Shown: piece by piece, positions 25,968 through 34,703 of the stretch
Layout: each line of letters starts with the position of its first letter
Position numbering within the stretch: the first letter of the stretch is position 1
Source of the DNA: Maricaulis sp.
GTDB lineage: Bacteria; Pseudomonadota; Alphaproteobacteria; Caulobacterales; Maricaulaceae
Reading direction: 5' to 3'
Assembly (NCBI RefSeq): GCF_015665295.1
Contig: NZ_JADFAJ010000019.1
Location: forward strand, 26,016-90,015
Length of the DNA: 64,000 nt
Program-made: the position numbers and the translations under genes
Notes under the pieces: model-generated
Databases searched by the model: none
Told to the model about the DNA's origin: nothing
What the model saw: the letters and a program-made list of their open reading frames with translations, nothing else

Positions 25968-26639
25968 TCAGGCCTGCAGGCGGTAGCCGGCTCCGCGCAC
26001 CGTGTGCAGAAGCGAGCGCGGGAAGGGTTTGTCGATCTTCGAGCGCAGACGCGAGATATGGACGTCGATCACGTTCGTCTGGGGGTCGAAATGATAGTCC
26101 CAGACCTTCTCCAGCAACATGGTGCGGGTCACCACCTGGCCGGAATGCTTCATGAGGAATTCCAGCAGGCGAAACTCGCGCGGCTGCAAGAGGATTTCCT
26201 CGCCCTCGCGCACCACGGTGCGGGCAAGGAGATCCATTTCCAGATCGCCGACCACCAGCTTGGTGCGGACCGTGTCCGGGTCGCGGCGGCGGGCCAGGGC
26301 CTCGACCCGGGCCAGCAGTTCGGCAAAGGCATAGGGCTTGACCAGATAGTCATCGCCGCCAGCCTTGAGACCTTCGACGCGATCATCGACCTCGCCGAGG
26401 GCCGAGAGGATGAGAACCGGGGTGCGATCGTCATCGGCGCGCAGCGCCTCGACCATCGACAGGCCATCCATGCGCGGCATCATGCGGTCGACGACAAGCA
26501 CGTCGTATTCCGCGGCGCGGGCCATTTCCAGACCCTCTTCACCGTTGCCGGCATGGTCGGCCACATGGCCACTTTCGCGAAGCCCCTTGCGGATATAGCC
26601 GGCAGCTTCGCGGTCGTCTTCAACGATCAGAATGCGCAC
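25968..26639 (-). CDS. OmpR/PhoB-family response regulator
   Basis: 223 aa, GTG start with AGGAG eight nt upstream. Receiver: DD in LIVEDDREA, phospho-Asp in VLVVDRMMPRMDG, Thr/Ser in LILSALGE, Lys in YLVKPYAFAEL. C-terminal winged helix: LLQPREFRLLEFLMKHSGQVVTRTMLLEKVW...VIDVHISRLRSKID. It lies 18 nt after degP and 6 nt before the kinase, a degP-regulator-kinase operon. The 11-bp direct repeat upstream of degP (28261-28278) is a good candidate for its own target. Confidence 0.93.
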   Translation of the reverse strand: MRILIVEDDREAAGYIRKGLRESGHVADHAGNGEEGLEMARAAEYDVLVVDRMMPRMDGLSMVEALRADDDRTPVLILSALGEVDDRVEGLKAGGDDYLVKPYAFAELLARVEALARRRDPDTVRTKLVVGDLEMDLLARTVVREGEEILLQPREFRLLEFLMKHSGQVVTRTMLLEKVWDYHFDPQTNVIDVHISRLRSKIDKPFPRSLLHTVRGAGYRLQA

Positions 26640-26657
26640 CCCGATCTCCTCTTTTCT

Positions 26658-28169
26658 CTAGTCGGCTTCGCCGAGTTGCAGGGCGACATAGCGTTGTCCG
26701 CCACGTCCCTCGACCAGCAGCAGGATGGCGCTGCGCCCGTCTTCACGGGCTTCATCCGCAATCGCGCGGAGGGTCTCGACGCTGTCGACGGGATTTCCGC
26801 CCGCCTCCAGGATAATGTCACCGGTGAGGATGCCCTTTCGGGCGGCCTCGCTTCCGGATTCGACCTCGTCGACCACGACACCCTCGACATTCGGGGCCAG
26901 GCCGCGGACCTCGCGGTCCTCGTCTTCCAGCGGGGCCATGGACATGCCGAACACGGTCGCGCGCGGCGCGTCCTGGTCGAGAGTGTTCATGCTGGCCAGT
27001 TCCTGCTCGCCAGGACGATCACCGAGACGCGCCCGGACCGTCCGTTCACGGCCGTCACGCAGGACCAGGAAGCGGACTTCCTCGCCGGCCTGGATATTGC
27101 CGACGCGGCGGGTCAGGTCGCGCGATCCGTCGACTTCCTCGCCATTGATCTCCAGCACCACATCCTCGCGCTCGAAACCGGCCTGGTCGGCCGGGCCGCC
27201 CTGGACGATGGAGGAGATGATGGCACCGCGCGTTTCCTCAAGGCCAAGGGCCTCGGCGATGTCGTCGGTGACATTCTGGATCGATACGCCGAGCCAGCCG
27301 CGCGCCACCCGGCCGTCTTCGCGCAGATCGGCGATGATACGGGCGGCGACATCGGAGGGAATGGCAAAACCGATGCCGACATTGCCGCCGGTCGGTGAAA
27401 AGATCTGCGAGTTGACGCCGATCACATTGCCATTGAGGTCAAAGGTCGGGCCGCCGGAATTGCCACGATTGATCGGCGCATCGACCTGGATGAAGTCATT
27501 GTAGGTCGAATTGCCGATCGGGCGCCCGATCGCCGAGATGATCCCGGCCGTGGCCGTACCGCCCAGACCGAAGGGATTGCCGACCGCGACGACCCAGTCG
27601 CCGACGCGATAGCTTGGATTCTCTTCCAGTTGCACGAAGGGAAAGACGATATCGCTGTCGATCTTCAGCAGGGCCAGGTCGGTCTGCGGATCGGTCCCGA
27701 TCACCCGGGCCGGATACTCCTCGCCGTCCGAGGTGCCGATGGTGATCTCGTCGGCATTGGCCACGACGTGATTATTGGTCACGAGATAACCGTCGGCGCT
27801 GATGAAGAAGCCGGAACCGAGCGACTGGCGGGGCTGCGGCTGCGGGGTCTGGCCGCCGAACTGGCGCTCCAGCCATTCGCGCATCTGCGGCGGCAGGTTT
27901 TCCATGTCGGGGCCATCCCCGCCAAGCCGGGCCATGTCGACCGAGCCGCTCACCTGGACGGTGACGACGGACGGGCTGACGCTCTCGATCAGGTCAGCAA
28001 AGGACATCGGGGCGCCAGAAGGAACAGCGGCCGCCAGCGGCGGCTGGCCAGCAGTCTGGAAGGCGTGCGCCTCGCCCATCGGGCTGTCCAGAAGGGTGCC
28101 TGCCGCCAGCGCGGAGAGCGCCAGGAGCGAAACACCGCCGAGGCGGCGTATGCGATCAACCGAAATCAT
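26658..28169 (-). CDS. degP: DegP/HtrA-type periplasmic serine protease with two PDZ domains
   Basis: 503 aa. Signal peptide about 1-25, then a trypsin-like domain with His in LVTNNHVVANADE, Asp in QTDLALLKID and Ser in NRGNSGGPTFD. PDZ1 about 285-375 (GWLGVSIQNV), PDZ2 about 410-500. It degrades or refolds misfolded envelope proteins. ATG 28169 gives a better signal peptide than 28190. First gene of the operon with the two-component pair; glnE follows. Could equally be called DegQ-like; orthology within HtrA is not settled. Confidence 0.9.
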   Translation of the reverse strand: MISVDRIRRLGGVSLLALSALAAGTLLDSPMGEAHAFQTAGQPPLAAAVPSGAPMSFADLIESVSPSVVTVQVSGSVDMARLGGDGPDMENLPPQMREWLERQFGGQTPQPQPRQSLGSGFFISADGYLVTNNHVVANADEITIGTSDGEEYPARVIGTDPQTDLALLKIDSDIVFPFVQLEENPSYRVGDWVVAVGNPFGLGGTATAGIISAIGRPIGNSTYNDFIQVDAPINRGNSGGPTFDLNGNVIGVNSQIFSPTGGNVGIGFAIPSDVAARIIADLREDGRVARGWLGVSIQNVTDDIAEALGLEETRGAIISSIVQGGPADQAGFEREDVVLEINGEEVDGSRDLTRRVGNIQAGEEVRFLVLRDGRERTVRARLGDRPGEQELASMNTLDQDAPRATVFGMSMAPLEDEDREVRGLAPNVEGVVVDEVESGSEAARKGILTGDIILEAGGNPVDSVETLRAIADEAREDGRSAILLLVEGRGGQRYVALQLGEAD

Positions 28170-28260
28170 GGGTATCGACGACCTTTCCATTGCTTGTACG
28201 GGTTCATTGCGAATACAGGCCCACCATCAGGCCGCCGGATTAAACGCCGCGTGTCTCAAA

Positions 28261-28278
28261 CATTACAATAACATTACA
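28261..28278. promoter_or_regulatory. 11-bp-phased direct repeat, candidate OmpR-type regulator site
   Basis: CATTACA occurs at 28261-28267 and again at 28272-28278, start-to-start 11 bp, on an AT-rich patch 91 bp before the degP ATG. Read toward degP it is TGTAATG-TTAT-TGTAATG. OmpR-family dimers bind head-to-tail heptamers spaced this way, and such a regulator is encoded in this operon, so autoregulation is likely. The regulator-site pairing is inferred. Confidence 0.5.
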
Positions 28279-28287
28279 GTTGGTAAT

Positions 28288-29517
28288 TTACCCGCCATCT
28301 TTCAGGCGGGTCCGGACGACCACCGGATTGTGCAGGGTGCGGTGCACCGGGCATTTGTCGGCGATTTCCAGGAGACGGGCCGTCTGGGCGGCATCGAGCG
28401 CGCCTTCGAGCAGGATTTCACGCTCGAAAATGTCGACATTGCGCTCCTGACCTTCCAGGCAAGCCTCGCAATCCTCGGCATGCCCCTTGGTGTGTGAGGT
28501 TGTCACCGTGACACGGTCGAGCGGCAGGTCCTTGCGGTCGGCATACATGCGCAGCGTCATCGAGGTGCAGGCCCCCAGGGCGGCGCTGAGAAAACCATAG
28601 GGAGACGGGCCGGCATCAAAACCGCCGACCGAAACCGGCTCGTCGGCCAGCAGGACATGGTCCCCGTCGACAACATGGTTCTCGAACTTCCCGCGCCCGG
28701 TCTCGCGCACGACCACTGCGCCGGACGGATCCGGGCGTGGCGCCGCAGGCGCCGGTGCCAGGACATAGCGCGCGGCCCAGCTGGCGATCACATCAGCCGC
28801 ATAGAGCGCGTCACGCTCGCCGCGCAGCAGGTGATCGGCATCGTCAAGGCTGACGAAACTCTTGGGATGTTTGGCTGCCAGGAAGAGGCGCGAGGCATTG
28901 TCGATGCCGACGATCGCGTCGGTCGGGGAATGCAGGATCAGGAGCGGTCGCCGCAATCCGGCCGCCGCATCCTCCAGGGTCCGCCCGGCGATATCGTCGA
29001 GGAATTGCTTCTTGATGGTGAAGGGGCGTCCGGACAGCGAGACCTCCGCCGTGCCATCGCGGGCAATGGCGTCGAGGGAAGCGGCGAACTGCTGGGTGAC
29101 ATGATCGGCATCGGCGGGCGCCCCGATGGTCGCGACCGCCTTGACCGAGGGCAGCTGCGCCGCCGCAGCGATCACAGCCGCCCCGCCCAGTGAATGCCCG
29201 ACCAGCAGGTCCGGCGCGGCATGGTGGTCAGCCATGTAGCGGGCGGCCGCGATCAGGTCCTCGATGTTGGACGAGAAATTCGTGTTCGCGAAATCACCGT
29301 CGGACTGCCCCAGCCCGGTAAAATCAAAGCGCAGGACGGCGATCCCGGCCCGGGTCAGCCGCCGGGCAATACGACTCGCGGCGAGAATGTCCTTGCTGCA
29401 GGAAAAACAGTGGGCGAACAGGGCATGGGCGCGCGGCGGACCCGCCGGCAATTCCAGCCGCGCCGCCAGCGTCTCGCCGAGAGCACCATCAAATTCAACA
29501 CGTTCGGATCGGGCCAT
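28288..29517 (-). CDS. Fused alpha/beta hydrolase - OsmC-family protein
   Basis: 409 aa. Residues 1-250 are an alpha/beta hydrolase: LFAHCFSCSKD near the oxyanion site, nucleophile elbow LLVGHSLGGAAV (Ser), acid in LILHSPTDAIVGID and a late His in DDADHLL. Residues about 270-409 are an OsmC/YhfA-like domain with VGGFDAGPSPYGFLSAALGACTSMTLRMYA carrying the redox Cys, and a second Cys in EDCEACLEG. OsmC proteins reduce organic hydroperoxides. This fusion is a known bacterial architecture; its substrate is unknown. Separate transcript, 75 nt upstream of the degP promoter repeat. Confidence 0.88.
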   Translation of the reverse strand: MARSERVEFDGALGETLAARLELPAGPPRAHALFAHCFSCSKDILAASRIARRLTRAGIAVLRFDFTGLGQSDGDFANTNFSSNIEDLIAAARYMADHHAAPDLLVGHSLGGAAVIAAAAQLPSVKAVATIGAPADADHVTQQFAASLDAIARDGTAEVSLSGRPFTIKKQFLDDIAGRTLEDAAAGLRRPLLILHSPTDAIVGIDNASRLFLAAKHPKSFVSLDDADHLLRGERDALYAADVIASWAARYVLAPAPAAPRPDPSGAVVVRETGRGKFENHVVDGDHVLLADEPVSVGGFDAGPSPYGFLSAALGACTSMTLRMYADRKDLPLDRVTVTTSHTKGHAEDCEACLEGQERNVDIFEREILLEGALDAAQTARLLEIADKCPVHRTLHNPVVVRTRLKDGG

Positions 29518-29592
29518 GTCGGGCCTCCCTTGCTGTCACGACAGGTAAGGTGTCCGCAGGCTGGTGCAACACACACCATGCTGACAATCGCG

Positions 29593-30069
29593 TCAGCGGC
29601 TTTCGGGCGTTCCTGCCGGCGTGTCCTCGCCTTCGCCCTCTCCCTGCCAGACACCGGCCTCGCGCAGCGCTTCGGCGACCTCCGGCGGCATGTAGGTCTC
29701 GTCATGCTTGGCCAGCACATTGCTGGCCTGCAGCACGCCGGAGGCATCGAACCGGCCTTCAACGACAACGCCCTGGCCCTCGCGGAACAGGTCGGGCAGC
29801 AGGCCGGCATAGACGACTTCGACCTCCCGGGCCCGGTCGGTGATGACGAAGCGTGTCGCGCCGACCTCGGTCTCGCCAACCGACTCCTCCAGCACCAGGC
29901 CCCCGACCCGGATCCGGGCCTCCGTGCCCGGATGCGCGGCCGCGATCTCGCTGGGCGAGTAGAAATAGACGATGGCGCTGCCGACGGCGGTGAAGCCCAG
30001 AGCGACGGCTATACACAGCACAATGCCGGCGAGGGCGATGGTGGCGAGGCGACGATTCCGGTGACGCAT
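29593..30069 (-). CDS. ccmE: Cytochrome c maturation heme chaperone CcmE
   Basis: 158 aa. N-terminal membrane anchor about 8-36, then an OB-fold periplasmic domain. The covalent heme-binding His is H122 in LAKHDETYMP, with Tyr126 as axial ligand. CcmE receives heme from CcmCD and hands it to CcmFH for cytochrome c. The start overlaps the DUF938 stop by one base (TGATG). No other ccm genes lie near, so the pathway is split in this genome. Confidence 0.92.
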   Translation of the reverse strand: MRHRNRRLATIALAGIVLCIAVALGFTAVGSAIVYFYSPSEIAAAHPGTEARIRVGGLVLEESVGETEVGATRFVITDRAREVEVVYAGLLPDLFREGQGVVVEGRFDASGVLQASNVLAKHDETYMPPEVAEALREAGVWQGEGEGEDTPAGTPESR

Positions 30070-30725
30070 CAGCGCAGCTCCGAAGGCTTGAAGAGAAGGG
30101 AAAGATTGTTGGCCGGCATGTCGATCCGCCGCGCCAGCGTCAGGTCCTTGCGCGCAAACAGTTCGACAACATGATCGAGCGCGCGCACACCCCAGTCCGG
30201 ATTGCGTGTTTTCAGCGAGGCGTCGAAAGCCAGGTTGGAGGGCGCTGTGGCCTCACCTTCCTGGAAGGGCCCGTACAGGACGACGACGCCACCCGGTGCC
30301 AACAGGCGGGCCGCGAGACCGGCCAGGGCCTCGGCAACGCCCCAGGGCGCGATATGGATGACATTCATGCAGACCAGCGCGTCGAAACCATCCAGCCCGT
30401 CGCAGCTGGCCGGGTCGAGCAGGTCGATCGCGAGCGGCGGCCGGATCGCACCACCGGCCGTGTCTGCCCACGCCGCCTGGCTGGCCCGCGAGGCGGGATC
30501 GGGATCGGAGGGCTGCCAGCGGATATCCGGCCGGGCCAGACAGGCCGCAACAGCGTGTTCGCCGGTTCCGGATCCGATCTCCAGCACCCGCGCGTCCTCG
30601 GGCAGGGCCTCGCAAAGCACCGCCGCGATGGCGTCGCGATTGCGGGCCGCGCTCGGCGAATGCAGGCGACCGTCGGCGGTGGTGCGCTGTTCCAGTGCGA
30701 TCGGCGTTTCCGGTGATGTTGTCAT
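30069..30725 (-). CDS. DUF938 SAM-dependent methyltransferase-like protein
   Basis: 218 aa. Class I methyltransferase fold: motif I RVLEIGSGTGEHAVA, an acidic end of strand 2 in WQPSDPD, motif IV-like FDALVCMNVIHIAPWG and VVVLYGPFQEG. DUF938 members start with an R-x-x-x-A-A-x-RN motif, here HSPSAARNRDAI. Cytoplasmic; the methyl acceptor is unknown. Translationally coupled to ccmE (one-base overlap), which may mean only transcript sharing. Confidence 0.85.
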   Translation of the reverse strand: MTTSPETPIALEQRTTADGRLHSPSAARNRDAIAAVLCEALPEDARVLEIGSGTGEHAVAACLARPDIRWQPSDPDPASRASQAAWADTAGGAIRPPLAIDLLDPASCDGLDGFDALVCMNVIHIAPWGVAEALAGLAARLLAPGGVVVLYGPFQEGEATAPSNLAFDASLKTRNPDWGVRALDHVVELFARKDLTLARRIDMPANNLSLLFKPSELR

Positions 30726-30782
30726 GCGGTGGAATTACGTGCCCGTGCGCCCGGAAGCAAGGTGTCCCGCAGTGCGCGGACG

Positions 30783-32144
30783 CTATGCCGCGGTGGCGGC
30801 AACCCCGCGGCGGCGCAAGAGTGACGCGGCCTCGCCATGCCCGGCGGCGATCATCAGGCGCGCCGTGATCTCCAGACCGTCCTGGGCCGCGGTGCGGTTC
30901 TGCCCCTCGCTGGAAGCAACAAGATCGACCAGCATCTCGCCCGCCTCCTGCATGCGCTTTTCGGCGGCGTCGGCAACGCGTTTCTGGGTCGAGGCGATGG
31001 CGGCCGCGGTCGCGTGCTCGCGGCACATGCCGAGGAAGTAGAGCAGGCCCTCCGCCTTGTCGATCGCCGCCTCGGGCGGGATTTGCGCGGGAATGACCCG
31101 GCCACTGCGACCGCGGCGCGGTTCCGGCAGGCCGGTATCAAGCGCCAGCGGCACCTTGGCCAGAATTTTTTCGACATTGGTCGAGGCCTCGGCGCGCAGG
31201 CCGAACAGGGAGCGGCCCCAGCGACCATCCTTGCGGATGCCGAACTCGGCCGTCATGCCTGTGGAGAAGGCGACGAAACGGTCAAAGACGAGATAGCAGG
31301 CCCTGGCCTCTTCCAGGGTCTGTGGCGGTTGTTTCAGGCGGGCCGCGAAATATCCGGTATCGCCGAGCACCGCATCGCCGACGGCGGCGATCTCGGTCTT
31401 CTGGACCACAAGGTCATCATCGCGGCGCCCGATCCGCTTGATGACGCGGAAGATCTGCCAGGGGCATTCCAGCCGGCCCATGGTTAGGAGCAGGACCCAC
31501 AAGGCGGCCTCGGGATTGGTCTCATGCATGTCCTCATGCAAGCGCATGACGGTCAGCGAGACCTCGTCGTCGAAATCCTCGATCTTTTCCGGTAGCTGGG
31601 CCATCGCAGCGGCGATCGCTTCGCTGTTTTTCAGCAGGACGATGGCATCGGCCAGCATGGTCCGACCTTCGCTGCCGAAGCGCTTGAGCAGGGCGGTCAT
31701 ATCCTTGGGAACCCGGTCGGCCTTGTGCACCGCATCGGCCAGCGCCTCGCCGGCCTGGCGGCGGTAGTCGAACCAGATCGGATCCTTTTCGGGCCGTTTG
31801 CACTTCTTGGCCGTCTCGACCATGTCCTTGGCGAGATCGCGGCCCATCCAGCCCCAGATCTTCGAGAGATCCTCGGTCGAAAAGCGGAAACGCGACGGGG
31901 GGATAATGCCGCTCTCACCGACCAGCGGGCGCAACGGCGCCAATACATAGGCCTTGGCCAGCTCACCGGCCGGCTTGCGCATGGCTTCATCAAGGTCGGC
32001 AAATATCGAGCTGAGCATGGCCGAAGCCGGATCTTTCACGGCCGCAGCACGCGTCGTTGCCCGCAACGTCGCCCGCATGTTTTCAGGCATGCTGCGCCAC
32101 AGCGCTTCGAGTTTCGCTCGCTGAGAAGGCGAGAGTTTTGCCAT
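30783..32144 (-). CDS. Conserved hypothetical protein, 453 aa
   Basis: Soluble, largely helical protein with no signal peptide. It starts MAKLSPSQRAKLEALWRSMPENMR and contains a central acidic helix (QLPEKIEDFDDEVSLTVMRLHEDMHE), then HETNPEAALWVLLLTMGRLECPWQIFRVIKRIGRRDDD, and a long helix near 360-430. I recognise no domain; such helical repeats could be a scaffold. Its promoter region (32145-32204) holds an imperfect stem and an A/T run. Transcribed alone. Confidence 0.75.
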   Translation of the reverse strand: MAKLSPSQRAKLEALWRSMPENMRATLRATTRAAAVKDPASAMLSSIFADLDEAMRKPAGELAKAYVLAPLRPLVGESGIIPPSRFRFSTEDLSKIWGWMGRDLAKDMVETAKKCKRPEKDPIWFDYRRQAGEALADAVHKADRVPKDMTALLKRFGSEGRTMLADAIVLLKNSEAIAAAMAQLPEKIEDFDDEVSLTVMRLHEDMHETNPEAALWVLLLTMGRLECPWQIFRVIKRIGRRDDDLVVQKTEIAAVGDAVLGDTGYFAARLKQPPQTLEEARACYLVFDRFVAFSTGMTAEFGIRKDGRWGRSLFGLRAEASTNVEKILAKVPLALDTGLPEPRRGRSGRVIPAQIPPEAAIDKAEGLLYFLGMCREHATAAAIASTQKRVADAAEKRMQEAGEMLVDLVASSEGQNRTAAQDGLEITARLMIAAGHGEAASLLRRRGVAATAA

Positions 32145-32204
32145 AGCCTAGGATACACAGTTTTTTGCTCAGCCTAGTCTTCAACGACTTAGGTTAATGA
32201 GCGT

Positions 32205-33590
32205 TTAGCGACCAGTCGCCGGAAGCCCAATACGAGCGGCCAGACCGCCGAGTTCTGATCTCGACAGGCTGAGTTCTCCACCATAGGCCTTGGCAAGGTC
32301 TGAAACGATTGCCAGGCCGAGCCCGGAACCGGGTGCCTGTTCATCCAGACGGACCCCGCGCTGCAGGGCGGCTTCGCATTCATCCGGGTCCAGTCCGGGA
32401 CCGTCATCCTCGATGGTCACCGCCAGCTCGCGCGCCTGAGTCCGTTCGGCACGGACATGCACCAGCCCGCCGGACCATTTGCAGGCATTGTCCATCAGAT
32501 TGCCGATCATTTCCTCGAGGTCCTGGCGCTCGCCCTTGAAGTGGAGTCCGTCCTCGACGTCAGTTGTGATGCGGATACCGCGCGATGCGTTGATCTTTTC
32601 CAGCGTGCGCGCGAGATCGCCAACGGTTGGCCCGAGCGGCGTCCGGGCCCCGACCGCCTTGGCGTGTGCTGCAGCGCGGGCGCGGCGCAAATGGTGTTCG
32701 ACCTGTTCGGTCATCAAACCGGTCTGGCGCTCGACCATGTCGGCCAGCGGCCCTTGCGAGGTCCGCGCCTCATTGGTCAGCACCGCGATCGGCGTTTTCA
32801 GGGCATGCGCAAGATTGCCGACATGGGTGCGCGAGCGTTCGACCAGCTCGCGCGAATGGTCGAGCATGGCATTGAGCTCATCGGCCAAGGGCTGAAGCTC
32901 GACCGGAAACTCGCCATCGACGCGTTCCTGATTGCCCTCACGAACCTCCGCCACGCTGGTCCGCATGCGCAGGACCGGGGCCAGGCCGATCCGGACCTGG
33001 AAGAAGACACCGGCGGCGATCGCCGTCGCGAAACCGAGGAACATGATGCCCGAGGTGATGGCGAAATTGCGCACATCGCGGTCTGCCGCGACGCGGTCTT
33101 CGGCCGCCATCATGATCACCATGTCGGTGCGGGCGGGCAATTGCACGGCCTGGGCGGTCAGGCGCAGCGGCTCACCGCTGGGCCCCTTTGTATCAAAGGA
33201 AATGATCTGGCCGGGCGTTGCCAGGGCCGAGGCCAGGAGCGCATCCGGCGGCGAGAGGATCTCGTCCCACAGCGACCGCGACACGACCAGGGCCTGATGC
33301 CCGCCACCCTCCAGGACAGGCCCGTCCATGATCTGCCAGTACCGGCCCGAAAACACCCGGTCGAAAGCGGGGTCTGACGGCCGACGGGCGAGCACGATGC
33401 CGCCGCCGGGATCCGTCTCGGCCGCCGCGACGAGCGCCTCGACGACACTGGCCAGCCGGTCGTCCATCGTGCGCAGCACGGAGCGTTGGTACAGGGTCGT
33501 CAGCGCCACCGCGCCGAGCAGAAGCAGGACCAGCGCCCAGGCAGCGGCGCCGGCAAACAGTCTGAAAGCCAGGGAGGCGCGGCGTTTCAC
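32205..33590 (-). CDS. PhoQ-like sensor histidine kinase
   Basis: 461 aa, GTG start overlapping the regulator stop (GTGA). TM1 about 12-34, periplasmic domain, TM2 about 182-203, HAMP-like linker, phospho-acceptor His in NLAHALKTPIAVLTNEA (the HALKTP variant of PhoQ-like kinases), and ATPase boxes NLMDNACKW, DDGPGLD and GSGLGLAIV. Third gene of a PepSY - regulator - kinase operon. Signals for such systems include divalent cations and envelope charge; here it is unknown. Confidence 0.9.
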   Translation of the reverse strand: MKRRASLAFRLFAGAAAWALVLLLLGAVALTTLYQRSVLRTMDDRLASVVEALVAAAETDPGGGIVLARRPSDPAFDRVFSGRYWQIMDGPVLEGGGHQALVVSRSLWDEILSPPDALLASALATPGQIISFDTKGPSGEPLRLTAQAVQLPARTDMVIMMAAEDRVAADRDVRNFAITSGIMFLGFATAIAAGVFFQVRIGLAPVLRMRTSVAEVREGNQERVDGEFPVELQPLADELNAMLDHSRELVERSRTHVGNLAHALKTPIAVLTNEARTSQGPLADMVERQTGLMTEQVEHHLRRARAAAHAKAVGARTPLGPTVGDLARTLEKINASRGIRITTDVEDGLHFKGERQDLEEMIGNLMDNACKWSGGLVHVRAERTQARELAVTIEDDGPGLDPDECEAALQRGVRLDEQAPGSGLGLAIVSDLAKAYGGELSLSRSELGGLAARIGLPATGR

Positions 33591-34264
33591 GAAACCGGGC
33601 GCGCCACCGGATCAACCAGCCGATAGCCGAGACCGCGCACGGTCTCGATCCGGTCAGTCCCGATCTTCTTGCGCAGGCGGCCGACAAAAACCTCGATCGT
33701 ATTGCTGTCGCGGTCGAAATCCTGGTCGTAGATATGCTCGACCAGCTCGGTCCGGGAGATCACCCGGTCCTGGTGATGGGCGAGATAGGACAGCATGCGG
33801 AATTCGTGCGAGGTCACCTTGACCGGCGCGCCGTCGATAAAGACGCGGGCGCCGCGGGTATCGATGGACAGGCCACCGCACTCGATCGTCGCGGTGGTGT
33901 GACCGGCGGCGCGGCGGGTCAGCGCGCGCATGCGGGCCAGCAATTCCTCGGTATGGAAAGGCTTGGTGAGATAGTCGTCGGCGCCGGCATCAAAGCCGGC
34001 GACCTTTTCCGACCAGCGATCACGCGCGGTCAGGATCAGGACCGGGAAATCGCGGCCAGCCTGGCGCCAGCGTTCCAGCACGCTTACCCCGTCCATCTTG
34101 GGCAGGCCGAGATCAAGCACGACGACATCATAGGGTTCGGTATCGCCCATGAAATGTCCGTCCTCGCCATCAAGGGCAGAGTCCACGGCGTAGCCTGCAT
34201 CCTCCAGGGCCCGGCCAAGCTGGCGGTTCAGGTCCGGATCGTCTTCAACAACAAGCGCGCGCAT
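33587..34264 (-). CDS. PhoP-like OmpR-family response regulator
   Basis: 225 aa. Receiver with DD in VVEDDPDL, phospho-Asp in VVVLDLGLPKMDG, Thr in LILTARDR and Lys in YLTKPFHTEEL. Winged helix: VKVTSHEFRMLSYLAHHQDRVISRTELVEHIYD...TIEVFVGRLRKKIG. It begins 9 nt after the PepSY gene and overlaps the kinase gene by 4 nt. The 11-bp direct repeat at 34639-34656 upstream of the operon is a candidate autoregulatory site. Confidence 0.92.
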   Translation of the reverse strand: MRALVVEDDPDLNRQLGRALEDAGYAVDSALDGEDGHFMGDTEPYDVVVLDLGLPKMDGVSVLERWRQAGRDFPVLILTARDRWSEKVAGFDAGADDYLTKPFHTEELLARMRALTRRAAGHTTATIECGGLSIDTRGARVFIDGAPVKVTSHEFRMLSYLAHHQDRVISRTELVEHIYDQDFDRDSNTIEVFVGRLRKKIGTDRIETVRGLGYRLVDPVARPVS

Positions 34265-34273
34265 TCTGTCCCC

Positions 34274-34615
34274 CTATCGTTCGTAGAGTATCTGCCCGGT
34301 ACGGGCATCGGCAACCACATCCACGCGGCGGCCATCCTGGGTGAGGATCTTGATCACGTAGCGCGGTGAGGCACCGCCCTCGAGCTCGGCATCAAGCACA
34401 TCGGCACCGGGATAGCGGCGACGCACCTCCGAGATCACACGCAAAGCCGGCACGACATCGCCCTGGCGCCGCGCATCGCGGGCTTCAGGCGCAGAGTAGC
34501 GGTCCTGCAGGCTGGCATAGCCCGTGGGCTGAACTGCAATCGCAGGACCGTCAGCCCCGGCGGGGGCTGCAATGACGCTCAGGGCGCCGGCAAGGATGAT
34601 CAAATATCTCGACAT
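34274..34615 (-). CDS. Secreted PepSY-domain protein
   Basis: 113 aa. Signal peptide (MSRYLIILAGALSVIAAPAGA) followed by one PepSY repeat: DVVPALRVISEVRRRYPGADVLDAELE...YVIKILTQDGRRVDVVADARTGQIL. PepSY proteins are often coded with PhoPQ-like systems and may modulate the sensor or periplasmic proteases. ATG 34615 is selected because it starts the signal peptide; the upstream open frame has no such feature. First gene of the operon with the regulator and kinase. Confidence 0.85.
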   Translation of the reverse strand: MSRYLIILAGALSVIAAPAGADGPAIAVQPTGYASLQDRYSAPEARDARRQGDVVPALRVISEVRRRYPGADVLDAELEGGASPRYVIKILTQDGRRVDVVADARTGQILYER

Positions 34616-34638
34616 GGCACTCACACTGACGGACTCCC

Positions 34639-34656
34639 CCTGAACCCGTCCTGAAC
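34639..34656. promoter_or_regulatory. 11-bp-phased direct repeat upstream of the PepSY/PhoPQ-like operon
   Basis: CCTGAAC lies at 34639-34645 and 34650-34656, 11 bp apart start to start, 23 bp before the PepSY ATG. Read toward the gene it is GTTCAGG-ACGG-GTTCAGG. Such phasing is typical of OmpR-family sites; the regulator two genes down would be the simplest ligand. Its closeness to the ATG means it lies downstream of, or overlaps, the promoter. Confidence 0.45.
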
Positions 34657-34703
34657 AAACTACTACCAAAACATCACTGCCACGAGCGGCGTTGCAGGCC
34701 CGG

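Noticed and set aside
25197..27398. 733-residue open frame antisense to the kinase, regulator and degP
   Set aside because: It crosses three well-supported genes and has no Shine-Dalgarno or domain.
32194..32208. CtrA-like TTAATGAGCGTTTAG
   Set aside because: Last base of the second half-site differs from TTAA and the site overlaps the kinase stop; too weak for a call.
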